Virus record (IMG/VR): IMGVR_UViG_3300049846_002561
Span: 1 to 64,000 of that record
Reading direction: 5' to 3' (one strand)
Origin: a virus
DNA length: 64,000 nucleotides
Shown here piece after piece: positions 30,996 through 40,800 of the stretch. The position numbers and the translations under genes were made by a program. The notes under the pieces are model-generated. The model was not told the DNA's origin. It did no database searches and saw only the letters and a program-made list of their open reading frames with translations. How positions within the stretch are numbered: position 1 is the first letter of the stretch; each line of letters begins with the position of its first letter.

Positions 30996-33900
30996 ATGGC
31001 TGAAACTCAACCTATACATATAAGCACCCTTAATGTGGGTATCGATCAGGACACTAATCCTGAATTGACGGGATCTCAGACTAACGGAAAATACCTTGAC
31101 GCAAACAACATGCGCCCGGTATCAACAATAGGGTCTTCTGAGTCGCAGCAGAAGTTTCAGGGAGAGGAGATTCTTTACCCAAACAACAAGGGAGTAACTG
31201 GATACAAGTGTATCGGAACGGCAAAACTGAACGACTATATTATAGAGATATTTGCTAAAAATGGCGATCCTGGCATCATTTGCGTGAACGGAACCATTGT
31301 CCTTCAGTCTTCCTTATTTGACGCTAGGGAGGATAAGCCGTTTCAGATAAGCGTTAATGAATCGGAGATAAATCAGGAGATACTGATCACCGATTATTAC
31401 CAGGTACCTTACATTTTCAATGTAAAGGACATGGTGGATTCGCTGATTTCTGATCCAAATAAATACTTTTCAGCATTTGATCCGCTATTGTATCAGATCA
31501 ATTTACAGTCACCGCTTGATCGTCTAGAGTTCATTGAACTAGTAAACGTTGGCGGGGGCGGAGGCCTCCCTGTAGGGCAGTACGAGTATCAGATGAGGTA
31601 TGGGAACGAGGAAGGTGACAGAACGGGATGGTCCGTAGGAACTCCATTAATTCCGGTAATGCAGAACTTGTCTAACGACAGCAGATGCTATCCTTGGACA
31701 AAAACATACGGAGGGCCTCCAAACCCATCAAGCGTAACGTCGCTTGCTCCAAGGTTAAAGTTTAGGGTTACCAACATCTACAATTACGAGTTCATTGAAA
31801 TAAGAAGGATAGAGTACAACAAAGGTGCTGGAATTGATTTTGTTCCACTTGGAAAGATTGTCGCAAGAATACCGATAGAGAAACAGGAAATTTCAGTAAA
31901 AGACTACATCGATCCTTCAGATGCTAATTTGAACATTGACATTTCTCGTGCCGAAGCGTCAATTCAGTTGGCTGAGGTAAACAGAGCCAAGTCTATACAG
32001 TACTTTGACAGAAGGGCTGTTCTTTTCAACGTGGAGCTTGCCTCAAAAGAGTCTAGCCTTGAATTTGAGGAGGTGAACGGAAGAAAGGGCTTCCCGGTAA
32101 TAGATAACCTTGGATGGGAAGGACACAAAGATCCATGGAACCACGTCAACAGACGGGCTTTAATGGGCGGAGAGAAGTACGGCTGGGGCGTAAATCTATT
32201 TGATGGCGTTGGCACTTCTGGATTTGTAACGAAAATCCCTACACTCGAAAACTATGAGTATCCTAATCGAAGGGATCCGGTTCCTGCTGAGACTGAAAAC
32301 TATTCCTATCAAGGAACTGTAAGGGCAGCCAATAGCAGTATAAACACCGTTTCTAGTACCCACGAAGTTTTTGACCTAGCTGACGCGGCTGAAAAAACAG
32401 ACATCTGCAGTTTTAAAAATATACTCAAGCCAGGAAAGACAGCCGGACTTACTGGAACCAGATCTACAACGAAGGTAAAAGAAGATTGTAATGAGGATAA
32501 TGGAGAGATAGAGAATCATGGGGCCAACGTTAGTGGTGGATCCCTTGTCTCTGCAGCATATCATCCGTTCCATCCAACAAAGCAGAATGACACTGACGTT
32601 ACCGGTCACGAGTACATGGTAAACACAAAAGTTTACACTCAAGCGAACGGCACTACTTGTTCTGTAATTGAAGACAACACTTTCAGTTATAGCCCGGCTG
32701 GGTTTGCTCCAAGATACTTTGCCCATGGCATGATGATCGCTGGAGTGTCAAACTTCCCTAAATGGGCAAAGGCCTTTTCTGTCGTAAGAACAAAAGCGGC
32801 GGGAAGAGTGGTTTGCCAAGGTCTTGGATTTTATTCATTGACAAAGGCCAAGTATAAGGTAGTTGGTAACCAGGAGCTTGCTGGGAAAGAGCAGGATAAA
32901 TTTTGGTTTTACTCTCCAGACATTGAGCACGGTATAGTTCCAAGCGACACCCTCAATGACATCATTGATAATCCACAAAACTACAGGCTTCAGTTTGTTT
33001 CTCCGCTTGGATTCTTTTCTGAGGTATATTCGTTTGAAGACAGCACCGTTGCCTGTAACAGGGACCGTATTGTTGATATGATATCCTATGTAAGGATGAT
33101 CAGAGAGGAAAATGGAAGACCCATAAATCCAGGGGAGGATGCGGCAATGGGCATAAGTGACGGAGGGCACAAATACGTTACATACGATAAGTACAGAAAC
33201 ACTAATCAAAACCCAAATGTGTTTGGCAGTGATCCTAATGTTGGGAATAAGCTTTTTACCATAGACTCTGTAAAAAGGAAGTCAGAGGGAAGGGGCAATT
33301 TCCTTGAGATAAAATCTCAGCAGGGAGTGTATGGGAAAGCGAGTGTGGGAGGCGTTTCCGGAAGACACTTTGCTGATCAGGGGTTAAAGGACTTCACCGA
33401 GCCGATGTATATCATCAACATTATCCGTGAAGGAGCGAATGTTGGAACGTCAGACGTGGAGGGCTATAAGCCAACAAATCACTATCAAAAGCTTGAATCG
33501 ATAATAGGTCGATCGAACGGAGTGCTCGGACAGGATTTTGAGCTTGTAGATGAGAGGTGGGAAGATTGTATTCCTGCTCCCGCCAGCACAATGTACGGGG
33601 CGTCCACTGAAAGATATATTTACATTAAGAAGTTGGACGGTACTGTAGAGAAGTATGTCAACGTAACGTACAAGACACCAGCTCAAATTGTTGCAATTAA
33701 AAATGCTATATCCATAAACGGATCGTATACCGGCGGAGTTACCGGTATATTTACGCACTATAACATAGGATCAAAGTACAGGCGCTTTGGCGTTTCATTC
33801 AATGATCCAGACTACATTCCCCCAGTAGATTCACTTATCCTCGTGAGGTATGATAATACTGCCCCTATAAGGGTTTATGGTGGAGATACCTATGTTGGAG

Positions 33901-35477
33901 AAACCATTTTCGCTCCAATAGACTCTCAGGCAAACGCAAAAAGCGACAAGGCAGAAACTCAGTTTCCATTTGGTATTGGATTCCCTTACTTCAAGTGGAA
34001 AACCAATCCTCGTTACTACACAATAAGAGACGCTTCCGCAAATGTAAACCTGGTGCAGGACGAGCTGCAGCTACAGCTCGGGTACATCAGGCAGATGTGC
34101 GCGATGTTTACCGTTGAGTCAAGGATCGCATGTCACCTCGCTCACAATCTTGAGTACCCTAACCAGTTCTTCCCGGCAATACACTATGTCATAAGGCCTA
34201 ATCGATGGGATAACGAAAGCGGATCTGTCAATTACTCTGCCAATAAGGTGTATGATGACTACGCAGACGACTACGGCGATGAGATGACTCAATGGAAGTG
34301 GGGGGGATTCAGGTTCCTGCAACAGATAAATCCAGATTACTCGTGTGAGTTGCCTATACGATACTTCTCTAAACCCGAGTCAGGATTTGTGGAGCAGACG
34401 GAGTTTAAAACAGGCATCATGTGGTCACTGCCAAGGGCCATAAACGTTCAAAACTCTCCTGGGCTAAGAACGTTCCCTGTAAACAACTTCTTCTCCATAG
34501 ACGATAATTGTGGGGAGATAAAGTACGGTTATAATGATACGACTAGCAAAGGTGAAAACCTTTACGCGATCACTAATTCAGGTATCTGTCTACTGATCAC
34601 AAAAAAATCGATTCTATCCGACTTTAACAGTGGAGAGGTGGGATACATGGCGGCGGATGGATTTATACTTGCTCAGTATTGGTTGAATAAGCAAGTGGGA
34701 ATGAATGACGAGATGTGGAGAAGCGCCGTGTCTGCATACGTCCCTTTCCCGGGTCAGGATGGAGCGGAGCAAAGCATGAAAGCGCTCTTTTTCGCCAACA
34801 ACAGATCTGTTTATCGTTTTGCTGGAAACGAAGTGGTTGATATCGGTAAAGATGGATACTACAGAAAAGTGTATCACAACGGATTAAAGAATATCGCCAC
34901 AGGCTTTACCTCTCACGTAACGGCTGCGTATAATCAGATATTTAATGAGTACATGCTTCGTATCCATAGCTCCGAAGACAATACGTGCCTGGTATTTAGT
35001 CAAAAGAAAGGAAAGTGGATCGGCACAACAGACTTTAAATTTGAGCGCTTTACCTCAAAGGGAAATCTACTATACGGGACAAGAGATCTTGAAACGTATG
35101 AGCTCAATAAGGGATATGTCATGAATGGTGAGCCGGTAAGGGGTCGTATACTTGGCGTTTCCTCTCCGGAGCAAGTGCACGAAAAGGAGTGGATATACAT
35201 AAGTGTAAATTCTATACAGAAACCAACTCAGATCGAGTTTTACAAGGTGCTGGGGGGCGCCCCGCAATGCGTTCTAAGTCAGTCAAATCAAGGGTCCCTG
35301 TACCTCAAAAAGTACAGCGGATGGAGGCAGTTCATCCCTAGGATCTTTGCTTCCGTTTCAGCGAATAGACCTAGACTTCAGGGAAGGATGGTTATATGGC
35401 ACGTTGAGCACTATGAAGAAACAGACTTTATTGTTGTTGATGTTTCTGTTCAGTATAAGATTCTCAAATTAAAATAA
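30996..35477 (+). CDS. Giant tail-associated virion protein (1493 aa)
   Basis: This large, beta-rich, Tyr/Asn-rich protein lacks membrane segments and coiled coils. It starts MAETQPIHISTLNVGIDQDT and contains many VRAANSS- and YEYQMRYG-type strands. Its C-terminus has repeated Trp/Tyr strands (EWIYISVNSIQKPTQIEFYK). Podoviruses of Bacteroidota, including crAss-like phages, carry a comparably sized nozzle or stabilisation protein after the ring proteins and before the ejection proteins, so that role is proposed. It starts 2 nt after the previous stop. Its specific family was not confirmed. Confidence 0.6.
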   Translation: MAETQPIHISTLNVGIDQDTNPELTGSQTNGKYLDANNMRPVSTIGSSESQQKFQGEEILYPNNKGVTGYKCIGTAKLNDYIIEIFAKNGDPGIICVNGTIVLQSSLFDAREDKPFQISVNESEINQEILITDYYQVPYIFNVKDMVDSLISDPNKYFSAFDPLLYQINLQSPLDRLEFIELVNVGGGGGLPVGQYEYQMRYGNEEGDRTGWSVGTPLIPVMQNLSNDSRCYPWTKTYGGPPNPSSVTSLAPRLKFRVTNIYNYEFIEIRRIEYNKGAGIDFVPLGKIVARIPIEKQEISVKDYIDPSDANLNIDISRAEASIQLAEVNRAKSIQYFDRRAVLFNVELASKESSLEFEEVNGRKGFPVIDNLGWEGHKDPWNHVNRRALMGGEKYGWGVNLFDGVGTSGFVTKIPTLENYEYPNRRDPVPAETENYSYQGTVRAANSSINTVSSTHEVFDLADAAEKTDICSFKNILKPGKTAGLTGTRSTTKVKEDCNEDNGEIENHGANVSGGSLVSAAYHPFHPTKQNDTDVTGHEYMVNTKVYTQANGTTCSVIEDNTFSYSPAGFAPRYFAHGMMIAGVSNFPKWAKAFSVVRTKAAGRVVCQGLGFYSLTKAKYKVVGNQELAGKEQDKFWFYSPDIEHGIVPSDTLNDIIDNPQNYRLQFVSPLGFFSEVYSFEDSTVACNRDRIVDMISYVRMIREENGRPINPGEDAAMGISDGGHKYVTYDKYRNTNQNPNVFGSDPNVGNKLFTIDSVKRKSEGRGNFLEIKSQQGVYGKASVGGVSGRHFADQGLKDFTEPMYIINIIREGANVGTSDVEGYKPTNHYQKLESIIGRSNGVLGQDFELVDERWEDCIPAPASTMYGASTERYIYIKKLDGTVEKYVNVTYKTPAQIVAIKNAISINGSYTGGVTGIFTHYNIGSKYRRFGVSFNDPDYIPPVDSLILVRYDNTAPIRVYGGDTYVGETIFAPIDSQANAKSDKAETQFPFGIGFPYFKWKTNPRYYTIRDASANVNLVQDELQLQLGYIRQMCAMFTVESRIACHLAHNLEYPNQFFPAIHYVIRPNRWDNESGSVNYSANKVYDDYADDYGDEMTQWKWGGFRFLQQINPDYSCELPIRYFSKPESGFVEQTEFKTGIMWSLPRAINVQNSPGLRTFPVNNFFSIDDNCGEIKYGYNDTTSKGENLYAITNSGICLLITKKSILSDFNSGEVGYMAADGFILAQYWLNKQVGMNDEMWRSAVSAYVPFPGQDGAEQSMKALFFANNRSVYRFAGNEVVDIGKDGYYRKVYHNGLKNIATGFTSHVTAAYNQIFNEYMLRIHSSEDNTCLVFSQKKGKWIGTTDFKFERFTSKGNLLYGTRDLETYELNKGYVMNGEPVRGRILGVSSPEQVHEKEWIYISVNSIQKPTQIEFYKVLGGAPQCVLSQSNQGSLYLKKYSGWRQFIPRIFASVSANRPRLQGRMVIWHVEHYEETDFIVVDVSVQYKILKLK

Positions 35478-35495
35478 TTTTATTACTTTTACGTC

Positions 35496-36221
35496 ATGGA
35501 TCCAACACAAATAGCAACCACTGCGATAAGTCTTGGTTCAGGCCTTATTCAGAACATTAAGGCAAATAAATTGAAGAAGCAGGCGGACGCCGCGATGCCT
35601 GGAAACGTTGATCCCAGCCAAGCAGCATTTTTATCGGAGCTTAATCAAAAAAGAAAAGCTATGGATACCGGCGCTGAGTTTGCTGGGGCAATGCAGAACA
35701 TTGATGCCACAAACGCGGGTACAAGGCAGGGCATTCTTTCCGCTTCAGGTGGAAACACCGGATCTGCAATACAAGGCCTTCTTGCTGCCCAAGCAGGAGC
35801 AGATGCAGCTAAAGGAAACGTTATCGCCCAAGGTCAGTCAAAGCAGTTGATGCTTAATCAAATGTATAATGACCTAAACAATCAAATTTCTGCTAGATCT
35901 TTGCAGTTGGATTTGTTGAGGTCTCAACAAAAGAGAGCTGAGTGGGCACAAAAGAAGCAAGCCGCAAACCAAAACATGATGGCCGGAATGACCGGTATAG
36001 CAGCTATTGGAGCCGGTCTTGCCGGAAAGGCAATGCCAGGCGGTATTGGCGGTGGTGGCGATATGTCGGCAATAGCTCCACAGCCGACAATTCCTTCGGA
36101 TGCGGATATGAACATGGAGGCTCCTGGGGCCGGTGCTACCGGAGAGCCTGTAGCTGGAGCGTTAGAGGGCGGAATGCCAGACGCTTCTATTCTGGAAGGG
36201 TTAGGAGGTCTAGGCGGATAA
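35496..36221 (+). CDS. Putative internal virion (ejection) protein, small
   Basis: The 241-aa product is Ala/Gln/Gly-rich and helical. An N-terminal segment TQIATTAISLGSGLIQNIKA resembles the start of T7 gp14-like internal proteins, and a long helix follows (NQISARSLQLDLLRSQQKR). A Gly-rich hydrophobic stretch follows (MTGIAAIGAGLAGKAMPGG), possibly membrane-active, and then a Pro/Gly tail. A weak -7-like element (TACTTTTA, 35484-35491) precedes the ATG. It is followed at once by two larger proteins, forming an ejection set. Confidence 0.6.
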   Translation: MDPTQIATTAISLGSGLIQNIKANKLKKQADAAMPGNVDPSQAAFLSELNQKRKAMDTGAEFAGAMQNIDATNAGTRQGILSASGGNTGSAIQGLLAAQAGADAAKGNVIAQGQSKQLMLNQMYNDLNNQISARSLQLDLLRSQQKRAEWAQKKQAANQNMMAGMTGIAAIGAGLAGKAMPGGIGGGGDMSAIAPQPTIPSDADMNMEAPGAGATGEPVAGALEGGMPDASILEGLGGLGG

Positions 36222-36222
36222 A

Positions 36223-37878
36223 ATGGGACTCAACGACGCAAGCATACTGGATTCCATTTCCCCAAAGGGAGAAGATTTTAATGTAAACGATATTTCGTCT
36301 TACACTCCCTCTGACATGTCTCCTCAGCAGAAGGAGTCGTTCAACAACATGTACTCGCCATCTACGGGACCACTACCCGTTTCGACCTATTACCCGGGCA
36401 TTAATCACAACATTGGAGTTGGTACTTATTCTGGAAGCCAGATCGGAAGCGCTACCCTATTTGCCCCTGGCGGAGACCTGGTTCCGTTAGGCCTTCTTGA
36501 CGCAAGGGATCTTGCGATGAAGCAGGCCGCAATGAAAAAGGCGAAGGACCTTGAAGATTTTAATAAGCAATATCAGTCCCCCACAACAAAGCACACGGCT
36601 GTACAGAAAAGTCTTACTGACTCTTATTTTGATGGGCTTAATAAATGGATAGGCAATGCTACCCAAAAAGCTGGTGGTGATCAAGCGACTGCTATAAACA
36701 TGCTGAAGAACGACGTTGGATTTCAAAGATGGAATAAGGGCATGCAGGATCGTGCAAAGATGCAAGATCAAGGTGTTGAGATTGCAGCGCAGCTTCAGTC
36801 TGCTGAGAAGGATGAGAACTTTGTTTTAAGTCCAGAGACCAGGAATGCCATGAAGTCCTTCCTTTCCGGGGAATATGCTGGAGCAGATCCATTCAGTAAA
36901 GAGGGTACTCAGTTTACAAAGAACTTCATTTCCATGAAGGCCAATTACGACCTTGACAAGGCAGTGAATGACTCCTTGACAAAGGCCATACCTAATTTAG
37001 AGCAACTTCCACCTACATTTCAAGGAAGAGGTAAAAATGAATTAGCTACATTCCTTGAAAAAGAATACTTCACTCCAGAGCAAAAGAAATCTATTGCCCA
37101 TGACATATTCATGGAGAAGTTTCAGGGAACTGGGATTACGGAAGATCAGGTTTTAAAAAACCTTGAAGCTAAAACTGGCGAGAAAATCAAAAGACACGTT
37201 CAGCATTATGACAAGTGGTTTAAGCCGGACACTTCCGGAAATGAAACCGATTACACTAATGCAGCCCCTCAGAGTGAGACTTCATTCAATGTATCGGTTC
37301 CTTCATCAACGCCCGGACAAAAATCAAAGACACTTGAAATATACGGCGCCAATTCATTCAAGACATCTGCCGATGACGAGAAAAAGGAAATAAGCATCAC
37401 CGCCGGACCAAACACTGTTGACCTTCAGGGTAAAAAGATTCACGAAAAGGCCGGTCAGCTAAAGGGAACAGTGTCTCAGATATTTACAGGTTATTACGAT
37501 AAGGCAAGAAAAAGATGGCTCAGCCCTCAAGAAACGAAAGACTTTAAGGAGGGCAAGATGGGATCTGCAAATGACATTATCGCTAAGCCTGCAGTTATGT
37601 TCAATATAAAGAAAGAAGAGGGAGATAAAGGTCCGGGTAACGCACTTATTCTTGACGTTAACGACGTTAAAGGTAAGTACCCAAAGAAGGGTAACCAGAA
37701 AAAGAGCTTTGACGATCTTATTTCTGATTTAGAGGTTGCAACTGAAACTGAAAATAAAGAAGGACGACTTGGTACCGGATGGAAGCAGGGCTTAAAAACA
37801 GGACCTAAAACAGGTGCAAAAGGTGAATCTACGAAGACAAACAACGCTGATAATTTAAGAAAAAAGTATAATTACTGA
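36223..37878 (+). CDS. Putative internal virion (ejection) protein, medium
   Basis: The 551-aa protein is hydrophilic, rich in Lys, Gln and Gly, with helical stretches (LGLLDARDLAMKQAAMKKAK) and a basic C-terminus (GLKTGPKTGAKGESTKTNNA). The order small-medium-giant after the tail genes mirrors T7 gp14-15-16 and crAss-like cargo proteins. It starts 1 nt after the upstream stop and overlaps the next start as TGATG. The role is inferred from order and composition. Confidence 0.55.
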   Translation: MGLNDASILDSISPKGEDFNVNDISSYTPSDMSPQQKESFNNMYSPSTGPLPVSTYYPGINHNIGVGTYSGSQIGSATLFAPGGDLVPLGLLDARDLAMKQAAMKKAKDLEDFNKQYQSPTTKHTAVQKSLTDSYFDGLNKWIGNATQKAGGDQATAINMLKNDVGFQRWNKGMQDRAKMQDQGVEIAAQLQSAEKDENFVLSPETRNAMKSFLSGEYAGADPFSKEGTQFTKNFISMKANYDLDKAVNDSLTKAIPNLEQLPPTFQGRGKNELATFLEKEYFTPEQKKSIAHDIFMEKFQGTGITEDQVLKNLEAKTGEKIKRHVQHYDKWFKPDTSGNETDYTNAAPQSETSFNVSVPSSTPGQKSKTLEIYGANSFKTSADDEKKEISITAGPNTVDLQGKKIHEKAGQLKGTVSQIFTGYYDKARKRWLSPQETKDFKEGKMGSANDIIAKPAVMFNIKKEEGDKGPGNALILDVNDVKGKYPKKGNQKKSFDDLISDLEVATETENKEGRLGTGWKQGLKTGPKTGAKGESTKTNNADNLRKKYNY

Positions 37879-40800
37879 TGCCTGGAGACGAGAAAATACT
37901 GTCTGACGCTGATCGCGCAAGACTCGATGGAATTGTCAATAAGATGATTGAGAACAACGAAAAGGATGAAGACATCCAATTTGTTGTCAATGATTTTAAA
38001 GATAAGTATGGCTTAAAAAAAAAAGAGTCTACCACTTCTCCTTTGGCATCTACTTCAACGGATCTATCTACAAGTGCACCGTCGGTATCGGAAGGTGGCA
38101 CATCAGGATTGGCAAGTACGCCATCGGTCTCTACAGGGCCTACAATGACGATGAAGGACGGGAAACCGTTCCTGAATCTTAATCAACAGGTAACGCCCGT
38201 AGATCAGACACTGAAGGCCGCAACCACTCAGGCCGACATCACGCCAAAGAGCAACGTATACGCTCCACTTGAAAAAGTTCAGATAAAGAACGAGGATCAG
38301 GGTACCGGCATTGGAACCGCCGTGGCTAGAGGGACTGCAAGGATGGTGAACTCAGTACTGAAGTCTCCAAAATTCGTGTATGATATTTCCGTAGCTCAGC
38401 AAAACCCAATAGTAAAGGCAACCCTGGATAAGCTGAACATGGGATCTGCCGAACAGCTTGCGGGGAAGTTAGGGATATGGGACCCTACTAAAGAGATAGA
38501 CGCCGCCATACAGGCCAACGAGCAGGAAATGGCTCAAAAGTATGATCAGTCGATAAATGATTATTTCTTTGGCGAAAAGCCAGATGTCAAAAAGGGATTA
38601 TCTCTGTTAGCGAACAGGGTAGCGGAGGCTTTACCTACAACGATGGCTCTCATGATGACCGGTGCTATGTCTTCCGCTGAAGGTATTGCTGGCTCAACGA
38701 TCGCCTTTGGGGCGGAAAAGAAATCTCAACTTGACGCTAACAACCCGGACATGTCCGAGGATGATAAAACGGCAAACGCCCTAATCTCGGGGGCACTTGA
38801 AACCGTAACAGAATACTTGCCAACAAATGCGTTGGTTGGTCTCGCCGAAAGAGCGCTTATGAAAACGGGAGTAGAATCTGCTAAGAAGGTAGCGAAAGAA
38901 GGATTTAAGGCCGTCGTTGGAAAAGCGTTAAAAGAATACGGAGGAGCGTTCATGTCTGATGCTGTTGGTGAAATGGCAAATCAGTTTGGAGAAAACGTTA
39001 CTGACAAGCTTACCGGTGCAGATCCAAACAAAAATCCGTGGGACGGAGTTATGGATGCTATGTGGATTTCTTTAGGATCTACCGGAGCTATGACGGCGCC
39101 TATTGCAGCTATTGACGTTGTTAAGACAGCTTCTGGACTGAAAAAAGCAACTGAGCTGGAAAAAAACAAAGAGTCTTTGACTCAGGACCTACAGTCACCG
39201 GAGGTATCCCCAGAAACGAAGTCTATAATATCTGAGAAGATAAAGAACATAAACGACGAAGAGGCTACGCTCGCCCAACAGGAAAAGGAAAGATATGCTG
39301 CCCTCCCACAGGAAGGCAAAACTGAAGTTGACAGGTTGCTTGGTGAAATAAAGAAGGTTACCGACGTGCTTTCTGATCCCGCCGTTTCTGATGATACGAG
39401 AAAGGCCCTTCAAAAGGAAGTTGACGACTTCAATAAGCAGATAGAAGACGTCTACGACCTTTCAGAGCAGGGCATTGAAAAGGAAGACTTCATGGCTGAG
39501 TTCCAAAAGTCCCTCGCCGAGGAGCAACCAGGAACAAAAACAGAACCGGCTACTATACAGAAAGATCAGGCCGTCACAACAGATGAGCAAGCTCAGCAAT
39601 CGGCTGAACAAAAGAAGCCTGAAGCTAAAGAAGTAGAACTTCCAGGTGTAGATGTTGGTGGGGTAAAGGGCCTCCCTAGAAAAATGGTTTTTGACGAATC
39701 TGATCAGAAGTGGAAGCAGAGCGTTGGTGGAGAGCTTACAAACGTATCCGATCAAGCTCAGCAGGAAGCTCAAGGCATTTACGAAGAGGCTTTAAACAAA
39801 AAAAGGGAAGAGTTACAAAGATCAGACGTTATTTCTTCGTCAATAAACGTGGCGCCATTATTCAGTCAGAAGATAAAGAATATGGATGAAGCTAATCAAC
39901 TTCACGCCACCAGGTTTTACAAAAAATACAAGCAGGACGTTAGGGATGTAGCAAAAGAGTTTAATGTAACAATAGACGCGGAAGAGGATGGAATAGGTGG
40001 ATTTGCAGATTTAAGTGAGGCGACTACCGTTTTCAAAGTTACCGGTGACTTTAACGATATCGTAAAATTGGCAGCAGCCGTGGGGGGCTTGACACCTGAA
40101 GTTCAGGAATCTACAATAGCTTCAATGTACGTTCAGGATGGTGACAAAAACCACAATGCTGATCAGACCGAAGTGGGCATAGACAACCCAGAAGCGGCAA
40201 TAAAGGCTGCCAGAGATGCTGGATTCGAATCAACTGGTTATACGCTAGTTGGAAATAAAATTAACTTTTTAGAGATTTTTGACTATCCGGATGCGAATTT
40301 TAAAGAAAAAATCATTACCTTTATTAACAAGTATAATGAATATGGAGGCAGAATTGAATCAACAGAAAAACGAGCAGTTAGATCAGAATACATCGATCAT
40401 GTCAGAAGGGGAGAAATTTTATCAGAAATTGAAAAGTCTTCCTTACAACAACGACAGGGTGGGTCAAGGCTTCGTGACATATCACGGAAAGCCAAACAAC
40501 GAACCGACAGTTATCGGAAGTGGAAAGAAATAGATTCCACAAAAGAGGCTAAAAGATATCGTGAGCTTCGTAAAAAGCAGATAGACCTATCTGCTGAAGG
40601 TAAAAAACTATCCAAGGAAGAGAAAGCTGAAATTTCCAAGCTAGAGAAGTTTTTAGCTGAACCATTAGCTTCAATCATAGCAAGCGATAAAGAGCTATAC
40701 GAAGAAGCTAAAAAAGACATTGACGCAATAACAAACCAAGTGTCATCTATTGTAGATGATGGATTTTCTTTAAAGCCAGAGATCAAGAGGCCGTCAAGGG